Of a stretch of DNA of 64,000 nt, positions 1 to 10,020 are shown in pieces. Source of the stretch: Rubinisphaera italica. Lineage in GTDB: Bacteria > Planctomycetota > Planctomycetia > Planctomycetales > Planctomycetaceae. The DNA lies in the NCBI RefSeq assembly GCF_007859715.1, contig NZ_SJPG01000001.1, positions 4,056,728-4,120,727 of the forward strand. The letters run 5' to 3'. Under the pieces are notes generated by a model. That model was not told the origin of the DNA and made no database searches. It worked only from the letters and a program-made list of their open reading frames with translations. Numbering within the stretch: position 1 is the stretch's first letter; each line of letters begins with the position of its first letter. The translations under genes and the position numbers were made by a program.

Positions 1-840
1 AACGACGAGCGTGTTTTCGTCGAGATCAAGTTCACGCAGAGTATCGAGAATCTGACCAACGCCATGATCGATCTCTTCAATCACATCGCCAAAGATCCCC
101 CGGCTACTTTTACCAAGAAACTTTTCGCCGGCATATAAGGGGATGTGAGGCAGATTGTGGGCGAGGTAGACAAAGAACGGTTTGTCTTTGTTTTCATTAA
201 TAAATTCGACGGCATGGTCGGTATATCGCTGAGTGATCGTATGCTGATCCGCTGGCTGTTCAACAACTTTGGTGTTATGAATGATGGGGACCTGATATTG
301 CTCGATGGGGGCATAATAGTTCGGATCGTCCTTGGATTTCTGACGATAATTCGGGAATCCTTTGACCGCATCCATATCGTTGGAATAGGGAATGCCCCAG
401 TAGGAATCGAAGCCGTGATTGGTCGGCAGGAATTGTTCTTTGTGCCCCAGATGCCACTTGCCAATCGCGGCAGTCGCGTAGCCTTTCGTTTTGAGATGTT
501 CGGCAATTGTTGTTTCACTGGCAGGCAGGCCGCCGTTGGAATTGGGGAATAGTACACGTCGTTTGGCGGACATCATGCCGTTTCGAATCGGAAGTCTGCC
601 GGTCATTAGTGCGGCTCGACTGGGCGTGCAGACACTGGCTCCCACATAAAAGTTAGTCCACTTCTGACCTTCAGCAGCCATCTCATCCAGATTGGGTGTG
701 CGGATCGTTGGATGCCCAAAGCAGGACAGGTCGCCATAACCCAGATCGTCACAGAAAATGACCACAAAGTTCGGAGAGGCCTCCACTGGAGTAGAGAGCA
801 TTGAGCAAAACAGCAGACAGGCCAGCAGGAATTGACGCAT
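1..840 (-). CDS. Sulfatase, C-terminus cut by window edge
   Basis: Secreted arylsulfatase-type enzyme that would hydrolyse sulfate esters, probably on sulfated polysaccharides outside the cytoplasm. The first 280 codons are in the window and the rest lies beyond position 1. A signal peptide (residues 1-21) is followed by a metal-binding DD pair (31-32) in the FCDDLGYGD context and by CTPSR at 71-75. The latter is the Cys-type sulfatase signature, whose cysteine is converted to formylglycine in this family. The GKWHLGH and NHGFDSYWG blocks are also standard for the family. The start is the ATG at 840, directly before the signal peptide. The maturation enzyme is not in the window. The family is certain; the substrate is unknown. 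Confidence 0.93.
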   Translation of the reverse strand, partial: MRQFLLACLLFCSMLSTPVEASPNFVVIFCDDLGYGDLSCFGHPTIRTPNLDEMAAEGQKWTNFYVGASVCTPSRAALMTGRLPIRNGMMSAKRRVLFPNSNGGLPASETTIAEHLKTKGYATAAIGKWHLGHKEQFLPTNHGFDSYWGIPYSNDMDAVKGFPNYRQKSKDDPNYYAPIEQYQVPIIHNTKVVEQPADQHTITQRYTDHAVEFINENKDKPFFVYLAHNLPHIPLYAGEKFLGKSSRGIFGDVIEEIDHGVGQILDTLRELDLDENTLVV

Positions 841-956
841 AACGTTCCTCTTTGTTGAGCAAAACATTTCAGGTGATTTGATCAACCGAGTGTAACGCAA
901 AACAAATCAGAAATCATACATGAGTCATAAATTCCTGACTCAGATTTTTCTGGCCA

Positions 957-1025
957 TACAAGCACGAAGCGCAAGCGAGTGAGTTGCCATGTGCTTGACT
1001 AACTCGCTTGCGCTTCGTGCTTGTA
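957..1025. repeat. Family A inverted repeat
   Basis: Two perfect 24-nt arms (957-980 and 1002-1025) carrying the core CAAGCACGAAGCGCAAGCG and its complement, separated by 21 nt. The same core recurs as inverted pairs at 18242-18311 and 25125-25194, and as single arms at 3628-3651 and 36454-36475. All copies lie between genes. Confidence 0.9.
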
Positions 1026-1076
1026 AAATCTTTGGGCTTATATGGGAAGGTGCCGGTTACTGAATCACCAAAGAAA

Positions 1077-1102
1077 AAACCGAGCCTGACGCGGCTCGGT
1101 TT
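1077..1102 (-). terminator. Intrinsic terminator after the ketosynthase gene
   Basis: A 10-bp stem (AAACCGAGCC with GGCTCGGTTT) and a 6-nt loop. Read on the minus strand it is followed by a T-rich run. It lies 34 nt past the stop of the minus-strand gene at 1136. Confidence 0.85.
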
Positions 1103-1135
1103 CTGGATGAACAATTTCCCTGTCACAGATGCAAA

Positions 1136-2452
1136 CTACACGCACTCAACAACCAACGCACTGGCCTGACCGGCACGGGTGATGTTGACGTTGATGAAGA
1201 TTTTGTTGTCAGTCTTCAACGGCTCTCCATGAACGATGTTGAGCGGACAGTTCGGATCGGGTGTGCTGTAGTTGAGTGTTGGGAAGATGATCCCATTTTT
1301 CAGTCCGAGAATCGAACCGGCGATTTCCAATGCCCCTGATCCTGAACCACAATTCCCGAAGAACGGCTTCAGAGAAGTCACGGGAATTTTAGACCCCAGA
1401 TCATCCCCAAAGACTTCCCGAATTGCAGCGGCCTCGGCTGCATCAATCTTTATGGAACCACAACCGTGAGCATTGATGTGACCGACTTCTTCCGGTTGAA
1501 TGCCAGCACTTCTCATCGCAGCTCGCAATGCATTCACGACAGCTTGTCGGGGATTGGGTCCCTCTTTGACAGTACGGACACAAGAGCTACCAATTCCCAG
1601 GACGTAACCGTAAATATTTGCATTACGATTCAGCGCCCGATCTTCCTTCTCCAGAATAAAGGCACAAGCACCTTCGCCTAGGACTTCTCCCCCCCGATTT
1701 TTATCGAAAGGCTTGAGAACTGTTTTGGGGTCTGCACCTTTGGGATCGGCAACTTCATGCAATCCGGTCAGATTGATCGATTTGATCACATGCAAACGGG
1801 CACCGGTTGTCCCGGCAATCATCGCTTCAGCCTGACCACGTCGAATGATGCGGAGTGATTCCCCAAGTGTTAAATTGGCGTTGGCATCTTCAAGTGTCAA
1901 CGAATTGCTCGGACCACAGGCACGGGCATAAATGCTGATATGACAAGCTGGCATATTCGGGAGATACTTCAGCAGCCACAAAGGCTCCAGTTTCGGCAGG
2001 CCCTTGCCTCCCCATACCGTGTCCGTTGGTATTCCTTCCGCATTTCGAGAGGCGGCTGCAGCATCAAAAAGTACATCTGGAGGAGAAAGCATCAGGTCGG
2101 CTCCGAATTCGACACCGAGCCAGGTGCGATCTTCATCAGGAGTCGGAGGTTCCATTCCGGATTGTGCTAACGCCAGATTTGCAGAGGCAACACCCAATTG
2201 AATATCGCGGCACATTACCTTGATGCTTTTTCGCTGCGGTCGCAAATATTCTTTTTTCATCGAAGAATCGGTGAATTCGTGGCACTGTCCGCCGATATGA
2301 CCAGGAGGAGCGATGCCCGGAAACAGGTCGAAGGGACCAATTCCAGATTCTCCATTCATCAGGGCTTTTTCGACGGTGTCGATATCATTGCCACAGGCAC
2401 TGACAATTCCCATTCCGGTAATACTAACGCGCTGATTTGTTGATTCGTTCAT
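1136..2452 (-). CDS. Beta-ketoacyl-ACP synthase-like protein, second active-site His replaced
   Basis: 438-residue thiolase-fold protein of the FabF/KAS II type, which condenses acyl units with malonyl-ACP. The N-terminus (VSITGMGIVSACG) and a FDKNRGGEVLGEGA block fit the family. The nucleophile is probably C179 in ARACGPSNS, and the first histidine is H329 in INAHGCGS. Where KAS II enzymes have GHT with the second catalytic histidine, this protein has FFGNCGSG, giving N367. It could be a Cys-His-Asn condensing enzyme or a non-elongating paralogue. No acyl carrier protein, ketoreductase or other fatty-acid gene is nearby. A clear terminator follows, so the gene is probably monocistronic. The fold is well supported; the activity is uncertain. 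Confidence 0.85.
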   Translation of the reverse strand: MNESTNQRVSITGMGIVSACGNDIDTVEKALMNGESGIGPFDLFPGIAPPGHIGGQCHEFTDSSMKKEYLRPQRKSIKVMCRDIQLGVASANLALAQSGMEPPTPDEDRTWLGVEFGADLMLSPPDVLFDAAAASRNAEGIPTDTVWGGKGLPKLEPLWLLKYLPNMPACHISIYARACGPSNSLTLEDANANLTLGESLRIIRRGQAEAMIAGTTGARLHVIKSINLTGLHEVADPKGADPKTVLKPFDKNRGGEVLGEGACAFILEKEDRALNRNANIYGYVLGIGSSCVRTVKEGPNPRQAVVNALRAAMRSAGIQPEEVGHINAHGCGSIKIDAAEAAAIREVFGDDLGSKIPVTSLKPFFGNCGSGSGALEIAGSILGLKNGIIFPTLNYSTPDPNCPLNIVHGEPLKTDNKIFINVNITRAGQASALVVECV

Positions 2453-2895
2453 AAACCCGAAATTCGCTTACAGAAAGTCAAAAAAACAATTTTGACTCGG
2501 AAAGTTAACGTGAAAATCCATGCGGACTCTCACAAAAGTGCCTGATGAATTTAACATCGGCTAATTCACGATGATAATAGAGTCTTCGCGATATTGTGAG
2601 TGAATTCTCATCATGAGTCAAATTGCAAGAAGACGCAATCTAGGCAGCATTTGCAAGGGATTCCAACTTTTCCGAACGCAAAATCAGCAAAAGAGGTATC
2701 GATCGTAACAACTTTCCGCATCGGACTGAGAAAAAGGCGAGATTGCGCAGATGGCGGGGTTCCCGAATCAAGATAAAGATTTATTAAAAACTTACTCAAA
2801 ATGATAAGAGCTTCGCCGGATGGTGGGGGCTTCGGCTAATGCGGAGCGCCCGCCCCCCCAGGTTATTTTGAGAAATTAGTTATTGTTAGCGGTTC
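2453..2895. other. Gene-poor gap with a partial family B repeat
   Basis: 443 nt without a convincing gene. A GC-rich segment at about 2819-2861 (GGTGGGGGCTTCGGC, then GCGGAGCGCCCGCC) is a shortened relative of the family B repeat seen at 9867 and 26327. It lies just past the stop of the TPM gene and may form its 3' end hairpin. Confidence 0.5.
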
Positions 2896-3573
2896 TTACT
2901 CGATAATAACCAGAGCGTCGGACAGTTCATTGACGTCATCGGCTTGTCGGGGCAGCAGTTTTCCCAGCTCGATTCCCAGCGTTTCGATAGTTTTCGTCAT
3001 TGCCTCCGTAAGATTTGCCGATTTCACCTGCTCGATCATCTCACGGCAGAGTTCATTGATCCGTTCCTGCCCCAGTAAATCCAGTGTATTTTGATCGGCT
3101 AGAACAACTGCTCGATGTTCGTACAGTGAAAAATAGATCAGCACGCCGGTGGCGTCAGCCGTGTGATGCACCCGTTTATCGAAAAAAATTGCCCGGGCAG
3201 CCTTCCAGCATTCATCCGACATTTGTTCGGCTGGTGTAAACAACCGTCGTAATCCAGGGATCTGAGTCGCCAGAGAAGCACCCAGGATATAGCCCACAAC
3301 AATCACAACCACATAGGCGGCAAGCTGCACGACGGGATGATTCCCCGACCAGTCACCCACTTCGACCGGAACAGTTGGATACATTGCCCAGGTTATGATG
3401 AACGCAATCAAGCCGAGCCATAATCCGGCACTGTCCTCTGCTCGGTCGTATCGCCCGGAATCATTCGCAACAACCGGCACGATTTCCGCAGCCGTCTTTT
3501 GCTCTGCAGCGACAACGGCAGCAGTAATCGCCTGATGATCTTCTGGTGAAAACAATTCTTGTGCACGTTTCAT
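2896..3573 (-). CDS. TPM-domain membrane protein
   Basis: 225-residue protein with an N-terminal helix rich in AAEQKTAAEIVPVV, typical of the TPM (YgcG/DUF477-like) fold. Two membrane segments follow (about 51-67 and 85-103), then a C-terminal half containing DKRVHHTADATGVLIYFSL and HRAVVLAD. TPM proteins have been linked to photosystem II repair and phosphatase activity in plants; the bacterial role is unclear. It is the second of two adjacent TPM genes on the minus strand, 147 nt after the secreted paralogue at 3721-4545, with a single family A repeat arm in the gap. The pair probably works together at the cytoplasmic membrane. This is inference from gene order. Confidence 0.8.
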   Translation of the reverse strand: MKRAQELFSPEDHQAITAAVVAAEQKTAAEIVPVVANDSGRYDRAEDSAGLWLGLIAFIITWAMYPTVPVEVGDWSGNHPVVQLAAYVVVIVVGYILGASLATQIPGLRRLFTPAEQMSDECWKAARAIFFDKRVHHTADATGVLIYFSLYEHRAVVLADQNTLDLLGQERINELCREMIEQVKSANLTEAMTKTIETLGIELGKLLPRQADDVNELSDALVIIE

Positions 3574-3627
3574 GAAGTTTGTCTAGGGTCTAGAGTCATG
3601 GGGCCAGAGACATCATGCCATACAATC

Positions 3628-3651
3628 ACTCGCTTGCGCTTCGTGCTTGTA
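3628..3651. repeat. Family A repeat, single arm
   Basis: One 24-nt arm identical to the right arm of the repeat at 957-1025. It lies between the two TPM genes, with no partner arm within view. Confidence 0.85.
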
Positions 3652-3720
3652 AAGCTTGTTATAATACTTTGAAATTGACGATCAATTCCGCCTTCCTCCT
3701 TCAACCTTCCGCCTTGAAAA

Positions 3721-4545
3721 TCACCAGCTTCCCGAAGCTCCGCCGCCGCCCGAGAAACCGCCTCCTCCGAACGAGCCACCGGAGTAGCCGGAACTTCCTC
3801 CAGAATTGGTTGCCATGTGATACAAAACCGTTCCGATGATAGCGAACACCGCTCCCCAGAACAGCCAGGCCCAACCACTGGCTCCTTTGCGGATCAGCGA
3901 GAAAATCGTAAAAATCCCCAGTCCAATCACACCGATTAAAACCGGATAAAACCAGGCTGGTTTCGGGGCAGCAGGGAGTTTGAGATCGCGGGCCATCTTT
4001 TCCAGCGACTCGACTCCGGCAAGAATTCCTTCTGAAAACTGCCCCTGCTTAAATCGAGAGACAATTTGCTCATCCATAATTTTCTGACAGAGATCATCCT
4101 TTTCTCGCCCCCAGCCGGCTCCCAACTCAATCCGAGCTTTGCGATCGCTCTCGGAAACAAGCAGCAGAATTCCCTTGTTCCAGGAAGTCTCTCCAATTTT
4201 TTCCGGGCCGATTTGCCACTGATCAAATAATAATCGAGCAAATGTTTCGATTCTTAATCCGGGGGCACCATACTCCGCCATCGAATTGATCGTCACCACA
4301 ACCAGTGGAGCGGCTTTGTCGGTCAGGAGTTTATCGGCCAGTTCTTTGATCTTCGCTTCATCTTCCGGCGTAATCATGTCGGCTTTGTCGAGCACGAAAT
4401 CCCGCTGACCGGGAGGATCGAGTTTGATAATCAACCCTGCATTTTCCTGAGCAGTCACGACCGAGGCAAATCCTGCCAACATCAAAACTGTCAGCAGCAA
4501 CGCTGTTCGCTTCGGTTTCAAAATTGGAGATACAAAATCAATCAT
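3721..4545 (-). CDS. Secreted TPM-domain protein, YgcG type
   Basis: 274-residue protein. The first ATG (4545) has GAGGA about 10 nt upstream; an in-frame TTG at 4584 is less likely. A signal peptide (about residues 10-33) is followed by the TPM domain: FVLDKADMITPEDEAKIKEL, LVVVTINSMAEYG, then NKGILLLVSESDRKARIELGAGW. Two membrane segments follow (about residues 196-213 and 219-237), and the protein ends in a Gly/Ser tail with GGGGFSGGGG. This order is typical of YgcG-like proteins, whose glycine-rich tails are exposed. It lies 68 nt downstream of the peptide transporter stop and upstream of the second TPM gene, so a three-gene minus-strand operon is possible. Confidence 0.85.
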   Translation of the reverse strand: MIDFVSPILKPKRTALLLTVLMLAGFASVVTAQENAGLIIKLDPPGQRDFVLDKADMITPEDEAKIKELADKLLTDKAAPLVVVTINSMAEYGAPGLRIETFARLLFDQWQIGPEKIGETSWNKGILLLVSESDRKARIELGAGWGREKDDLCQKIMDEQIVSRFKQGQFSEGILAGVESLEKMARDLKLPAAPKPAWFYPVLIGVIGLGIFTIFSLIRKGASGWAWLFWGAVFAIIGTVLYHMATNSGGSSGYSGGSFGGGGFSGGGGASGSW

Positions 4546-4652
4546 CGATCGGGCATCCTCAGAGTCATTAATGAGCAGAGTCAACAGGGTGAACGTATCG
4601 AAGACCTGGGAGGTTCATGAAAACCTGAAAAACCTCCCAGTTTCTGAGCCCC

Positions 4653-6086
4653 TTAAGTTCCAGTAGTGCCTTCTTCATTGACTTCTTCCTCAGGTACGAT
4701 CTCTCCGGCATCGACTGCCAGTTCTTCATCCTGAATGTAGGTTTTGCCACGATAGAAAAATGAGAAGATCGTAAACAGGACCGCAGTCACAAACATGCAT
4801 ACAGTGAAGAACTGATAGTACTCCACTTCGGTCAGCTTACTGGTCCCGTCCTCATTTTGAATGAAATGATTCACTCGAGCGACGAAGAAGTTACCCAAAG
4901 AAACCGACATCAAATACAGTCCCATGATGAACGATTTCATCCGTTTAGGAGCCTGAGTATAAGAAAATTCCAAGGACGTGATCGAAACCATAATCTCGGC
5001 TGCTGTAATGATGACATACGCCCAGAAATGCCAGATGATATGTGGGTTTTCACCGGCGGCAATTCGCATTTCCAACCACATGGGCAAAGCAAAGGCGGGA
5101 ACTGTCAGAAACAAGCCAATCGCAATTTTTCTCAGCGGGGTAACGGCAAAGAATTTCCCCATCCACGGATAAAGGACATACGAAAACAGAGGGATAAAGA
5201 GCATCACCAGAAACGGGTTGATTGCCTGCAACTGAGAGGGCAGGACTTCATACCCGAATACCATTCTGTTCATCGACTGTGCCTGGGTGACCCAGGCGGA
5301 TGCGGTTTGATCGAACAGTGCCCAGAACATGGCAATGAACAGGTAAAGCGGAATCAGGTTCAGAATGGCCAGCAGGCCCGTTTTTGAGAATGTCTCTGAA
5401 AAGAATTTGTTCCCAGAAGGAGGAATATGGACGAAATTATTTCGCCCCAACCAGAATGTGAATGTCGCGATCGCCATCAACACTCCTGGAACACCAAAGG
5501 CGACAGCCGGACCAAACGCTTCCAACAACACAGGTATCAACAGAGTCGATATTGCCGATCCAAAGTTGATGGAAAAGTAAAACCATTGAAAAACGCGAGG
5601 CAGCAAATGCTGGTTTTTTGCCCCAAACTGATCCCCCACATGGGACGAGACGCACGGCTTAATCCCACCCGACCCCACAGCAATTAATGCCAGGGCGATT
5701 AACAAAGTCGTTCTCGGATTCAATCCAGTAACTTGAGGGATATCAACCATCGCCATGACAGCATGTCCCAGGCAATAGACAATTGATAAGGACAGAATCA
5801 TCCGATATTTACCGACCAGCCAGTCAGCCAGAATAGCTCCAATGATTGGGAAGAAGTAAACAGCCGATCCAAAATTATGCAGCCACTCGCGAGCGACTTC
5901 TTTGGACATCGGATCCGGTTCACCAGTCACATCGATCAGATACTTCGTCATGAAGATCGTTAGAATGGCTTTCATACCATAGTAACTGAACCGCTCTGCT
6001 GCTTCGTTTCCGACAATATAAGGAATGCCCGGCGGCATCGTTTCGATATCGTAGGGAGCCGTCGCGTGATGTTTTTTGCCGTCCAT
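4653..6086 (-). CDS. POT/PTR2-family proton-coupled peptide transporter
   Basis: 477-residue inner-membrane protein with about 12 hydrophobic segments. It should import di- or tripeptides with protons. The POT signature is visible near the N-terminus as [12 protein letters not shown], containing the ExxERF proton-coupling motif, and a second family motif appears as [14 protein letters not shown]. The length is slightly under typical bacterial DtpT/YjdL members. Upstream is a 273-nt gap; downstream the secreted TPM gene begins after about 107 nt. The acidic C-terminal tail (about the last 25 residues) is unremarkable. The family assignment is firm; substrate specificity cannot be read. Confidence 0.92.
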   Translation of the reverse strand: MDGKKHHATAPYDIETMPPGIPYIVGNEAAERFSYYGMKAILTIFMTKYLIDVTGEPDPMSKEVAREWLHNFGSAVYFFPIIGAILADWLVGKYRMILSLSIVYCLGHAVMAMVDIPQVTGLNPRTTLLIALALIAVGSGGIKPCVSSHVGDQFGAKNQHLLPRVFQWFYFSINFGSAISTLLIPVLLEAFGPAVAFGVPGVLMAIATFTFWLGRNNFVHIPPSGNKFFSETFSKTGLLAILNLIPLYLFIAMFWALFDQTASAWVTQAQSMNRMVFGYEVLPSQLQAINPFLVMLFIPLFSYVLYPWMGKFFAVTPLRKIAIGLFLTVPAFALPMWLEMRIAAGENPHIIWHFWAYVIITAAEIMVSITSLEFSYTQAPKRMKSFIMGLYLMSVSLGNFFVARVNHFIQNEDGTSKLTEVEYYQFFTVCMFVTAVLFTIFSFFYRGKTYIQDEELAVDAGEIVPEEEVNEEGTTGT

Positions 6087-6359
6087 TATTGCAATCTCTC
6101 TTTGCTGAGATCCGAAGAAAACAGAAGCCTGCCTCTGGTTCTAATCCATGAGCTTAGGCAGTTTCCACTGAAAGAATAGGAAATCAGGACTAGAATAGGA
6201 AACCAAGGCGAACTGGTCGAGGGAAGTTGTAGCCTCAGACAATTTCCACGCGATTCGTCACAGACCAGTCGATCATACAATGCCTGACGAAATGTGTGTA
6301 ACATGTCGTTTACAATTCCGCGTTTATCTGCGGCCATCCGCGGTTCAAATTCGTCTTCA

Positions 6360-8357
6360 TTAATACCGCAGCCAGAACACCAACACGCCACTTCCCCAAA
6401 AACAGCTGAAGGTCAACAATTTCAGGAACACGATCAACATCACTCGTACCACCAAATTCTGTTTGACTCTCCACTCCCACAATCCGATCGGTATTGCCAG
6501 AATTGGACCTGCCAGAAAGGCCCATTCAAAGACCAGGCTCAATCGTTTACACAGCCAGTAGTAAACGATTGAGACTGCAACAAAACCGATCACGGGGAGT
6601 CGATCTCTCCAGAACGATTTGGACTTCTGCCGAGAAAAACTGACGTTGGAAAGAACCGGTTCAAAAGACACGAACAAACACAACGGCCAGGTAAACACAA
6701 ACTCCTGAGTCCAGAAACTCAACCAGGTCGTTCCCAATGCTCCCAGCGTCAATGCCAGAAATCGATAGCAGATAATCCAGGTCAACCAGCGTCGACCCGG
6801 CAATGCCAGCCAGGCTGGGATGACTGCCAGAAATAAACTTCCCATCAATAAGCCGAGCGACCAGAAATACCAGTTCCACAACCACTCGTTCGAGGGAAGA
6901 TCAAACGCAAACTCCGGCTCTACGGGAATCACTTTTTCCGACCAGTTTGAGTATTGAGTCTGCGGAATCTCATCGAGACTCATCCGCTTCTGCCCTTTTC
7001 CCAGCAACTCAGGTTCACCCACATATATGCAGGCCGCTCGTGTTTGATTCCGTACATAGATACAACCACGATGCAAAATAGGCGGCGTCCAGGTCAGTTC
7101 TCCCGTTAGGACATCGCATCGGTCAAGAATTTCACAATTCTCCCGAGACGGTCTGAGCAAAATCAACTCGCCACGCTCATTCAACAGGATGAGCTTGCCA
7201 ACTGCCACAACAATTCCTGACTGTCCAATTTCCTCGGAGATATCATTGTTCGAACGCTGAGGCTTTCCCGAACCCTGCCCCCAGAGTTCTTCTCCTGTCA
7301 GAAAATCAACACAACGAAATTTCCCTCGCGATGGTCGTTGCGTTTTGGATTGGGGATCGAAAATATCGAATCCATAAATAGCACCATCGACAAATACACT
7401 CGACAGAACATCGTTCGAAAGAGTTTTCGAACGCCACACGGTTTTCAGAGTTGGCTGTCCCGAGAAATCCTCTGGAATTTCAAGGAGTTGTGATCCCGCC
7501 TGAAACGGAGCAGCAATCCACAGGTAGGGTTCCCGATAAAGCGGCCAGGCCGAATGCTCGTCGTACCCATGCGACAGTTCCATATTGATGAGCAACTCGC
7601 CAGTTTTCAGATCGTGAATCACCAGAGCATTTTCCAGATACCCGACAACCAGTTGTCGACCATTGCGGTCAATCGGCATGACTGGGCTATAACTCCCCGG
7701 CTCATCACCAGCAGCCCACACTGTCCGCCCATCATCAATGTTGAGTGCGACCAGACTCGCCCCTGCACCTCCAACGGGCAGCAGGACTAAATCATCGACA
7801 ACCGTCGGCGAACTGGAATAGCCGAACCCGGTCCCTCCTTCTCCTTTAAATTCTTCGATGACATTTCGCGACCAGAGTTTCTTTCCCGACTTCGCATCCA
7901 GACATCCAATCCCCCCTGCTGGACTTGCGAATAACACTCGTCCTTGCGCCAAAGTTGGCGTTGCCCGAGGTCCGGGATAGACGCCAGCAATTTCATAAGG
8001 CCAGTCGTATCGATAACTCCAGATTGTCTTTCCAGTCCGTGCATTCAGACAATACACATACTGCCCATGCAACGATTGAGCCTGTGTATAAACACGATCT
8101 TCCTCCGCCACAAACGCGGAGTAACCCTGCCCGAGATCTCTCACCCACAACACGGGTGGACCTTCTACCGGCCAACTGTCCGCGAGATGAATCTCTGCAG
8201 AGTAGGCATCATGATTCACACCACGTACAGAAGGCCAGCCGATTTCCTGAATATACTCCGGCAAAAATGGATTCTCGTCCTGAGCCGACGAACTTGCTGC
8301 AGATTGTATCAGAATGCTAAAAGCGATTACTAAATTCAGGCAGGGATTTCGGCTCAC
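6360..8357 (-). CDS. PQQ-like beta-propeller protein with C-terminal membrane segments
   Basis: 665-residue exported protein. The likely start is the GTG at 8357, with GAGG about 8 nt upstream, though a TTG at 8369 is in frame. After a signal peptide come several outer-strand repeats of the PQQ/WD type, such as YCLNARTGKTIWSY, CLDAKSGKKLWS, ALNIDDGRTVWAA and DFLTGEELWGQ. These are read as blades of an eight-bladed propeller over about residues 40-470. The last 170 residues carry about five hydrophobic segments rich in Trp. PQQ-type propellers serve as dehydrogenases or as scaffolds such as BamB; the absence of dehydrogenase metal-site motifs and the membrane tail favour a scaffold or sensor role. 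This is inference. Confidence 0.85.
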   Translation of the reverse strand: MSRNPCLNLVIAFSILIQSAASSSAQDENPFLPEYIQEIGWPSVRGVNHDAYSAEIHLADSWPVEGPPVLWVRDLGQGYSAFVAEEDRVYTQAQSLHGQYVYCLNARTGKTIWSYRYDWPYEIAGVYPGPRATPTLAQGRVLFASPAGGIGCLDAKSGKKLWSRNVIEEFKGEGGTGFGYSSSPTVVDDLVLLPVGGAGASLVALNIDDGRTVWAAGDEPGSYSPVMPIDRNGRQLVVGYLENALVIHDLKTGELLINMELSHGYDEHSAWPLYREPYLWIAAPFQAGSQLLEIPEDFSGQPTLKTVWRSKTLSNDVLSSVFVDGAIYGFDIFDPQSKTQRPSRGKFRCVDFLTGEELWGQGSGKPQRSNNDISEEIGQSGIVVAVGKLILLNERGELILLRPSRENCEILDRCDVLTGELTWTPPILHRGCIYVRNQTRAACIYVGEPELLGKGQKRMSLDEIPQTQYSNWSEKVIPVEPEFAFDLPSNEWLWNWYFWSLGLLMGSLFLAVIPAWLALPGRRWLTWIICYRFLALTLGALGTTWLSFWTQEFVFTWPLCLFVSFEPVLSNVSFSRQKSKSFWRDRLPVIGFVAVSIVYYWLCKRLSLVFEWAFLAGPILAIPIGLWEWRVKQNLVVRVMLIVFLKLLTFSCFWGSGVLVFWLRY

Positions 8358-8584
8358 GAATAACCTCAAGATTTTTTGATTCAGACCGGGAAACAGATCG
8401 TAGGTCGTTGAAAATCGACGCAGCCTTTCCGATCCATTCAGTCATTATATTCATCATGACCAGAATGATGTGACATTCCCATCTCCATTGACTCCCTGCA
8501 TAAGTAATCTCAGCCATTCCTGGTTTTGACAACTCAATTCTGCGACGTAGATTTCAGAGGACATCCCTCGAATTCACACCTGAA

Positions 8585-9820
8585 ATGATTTCCATGCCGG
8601 CCACGACGCAGGAATACGTTGCAAAATCGAACAAGACTGGCTCACAGTCTCATGAATCAACACGCCCTTTTACATCGCGGATTCCGCTTGATGAGTCGAT
8701 GTGGATCGAAGTGGTCGATTCTCTCGAAAATTTAGCCGCTTATCGCGTAGACTGGTCTGCCCTGTGTACGAATGCTGTTGTCAAGAATGTCTTTTACGAA
8801 CCCTGGTTTTTATTGCCAGCGATCGGACATCTTCACTCTGAAAAACAATGCCGGTTCATACTCGTCTACCAGAAAAACAAACGCATCACCGATCCCGACA
8901 TCCTCTGCGGTTTCTTCCCGCTCGAACAAACACAGTTGCGATGTTTTCCGCAAGCCTGCTGGAAGCTGATCACGGATAATTATCTCTACCTTTCGCTGCC
9001 ATTGCTGCATTCCGAGTTTGCAGAAGAAGCGATGCATGCATTTTTAAAATGGACCCAAATTGCACGGATTCCAATTATGCAATTTGAACGCACACAGTCA
9101 GAAGGTCCTTTTCAACATGCGTTGACGTCGGCTCTCAATCAGCGGAATTTGTTGCCCTGCAATGTCGAGCAATCGACGCGAGCCATTCTGAGACGCAAAC
9201 AGGATTTGAACGACTACTTTACGGGGCGCGGTCATTATCGACGCGACATGCAACGTCGGCGACGACGTCTGAATGAAAAAGGGCAGGTTGAGTTTCGCAT
9301 CCTGCAGAATACCGGACAACTTCACTACTGGCAAAACAGTTATCTGAACCTGGAAAGTACGAGCTGGAAAGGGAAAAACGGCACTGCAATCGCTCAGGAT
9401 GATCGGGCTACCCAATTCTTTCTAGACGTCACATCTAACGCGATGGAGCTGGGGAAACTTCAAATGCTGGGCCTGTTTCTGAATAACGAGCCGATAGCTG
9501 TGAAGTGCAATTTGTCTTCGGGCGAAGGCAGCTACTCCTGGAAAATTGCATTTGATGAGCAGTACTCCAAGTTCTCTCCCGGCGTCCTGCTGGAACTCGA
9601 AAACATCGAATACTTTCACAACCAGACTCAACTGGAGTGGATGGACTCCTGTGCGTCCGAAGCTCATCCGATGATCAACAGACTCTGGCAGTATCGAATT
9701 GGTATGCAAAGCATTTATATCCCGACGGGCCGGTTTCTGGGAGAAATGTACTGCAGCACACGACCAATGCTCCGTTCAATCAAGCGCTATTTAAAGCGGA
9801 TGTTAAACCGACAATCTTGA
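8585..9820 (+). CDS. BioF2/FemAB-like GNAT acyltransferase
   Basis: 411-residue cytoplasmic protein. The central and C-terminal part (about residues 220-370) matches the BioF2-like GNAT domain found in CelD/BcsL and FemAB-like enzymes. It has an RRDMQRRRRRLNEKG basic helix, then LESTSWKGKNGTAI, LGLFLNNEPIAVKCNL and SWKIAFDEQYSKFSPGVLL. Such enzymes transfer acyl or aminoacyl groups and often sit in polysaccharide or envelope loci. Here the next gene on the same strand is a JmjC-like protein 200 nt away, across a family B repeat, so co-transcription is doubtful. The start is the ATG at 8585; an ATG at 8594 is equally possible. The substrate is unknown. Confidence 0.82.
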   Translation: MISMPATTQEYVAKSNKTGSQSHESTRPFTSRIPLDESMWIEVVDSLENLAAYRVDWSALCTNAVVKNVFYEPWFLLPAIGHLHSEKQCRFILVYQKNKRITDPDILCGFFPLEQTQLRCFPQACWKLITDNYLYLSLPLLHSEFAEEAMHAFLKWTQIARIPIMQFERTQSEGPFQHALTSALNQRNLLPCNVEQSTRAILRRKQDLNDYFTGRGHYRRDMQRRRRRLNEKGQVEFRILQNTGQLHYWQNSYLNLESTSWKGKNGTAIAQDDRATQFFLDVTSNAMELGKLQMLGLFLNNEPIAVKCNLSSGEGSYSWKIAFDEQYSKFSPGVLLELENIEYFHNQTQLEWMDSCASEAHPMINRLWQYRIGMQSIYIPTGRFLGEMYCSTRPMLRSIKRYLKRMLNRQS

Positions 9821-9866
9821 TACTACTGTGAAGCCATATCGTTGCCGAATAAATAAATTTAACCTG

Positions 9867-9951
9867 GGGTGGCGGGGGCGCTCCGCTTTAGCGGAAGCCC
9901 CCGGAAATTCAACGATTCGGGGGCTTCTCTTCGAGAGCGCCCCCGCCACCC
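9867..9951. repeat. Family B inverted repeat
   Basis: Arms GGGTGGCGGGGGCGCTC (9867-9883) and its exact complement (9935-9951) enclose a second nested stem (AGCCCCCG with CGGGGGCT). Near copies lie at 26327-26411 and, decayed, at 57426-57509. It lies between two plus-strand genes and would form a branched hairpin in RNA. Confidence 0.9.
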
Positions 9952-10020
9952 TATATCTCAACAAATCAATTTCCTCAGGCATCGCCTGTAATGATTATTT
10001 TTAAGAGGAAGAAGCGTCCG

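Noticed and set aside
2611..2799. 62-codon minus-strand frame in the gap after the ketosynthase
   Set aside because: No ribosome site, low-complexity sequence and no motif.
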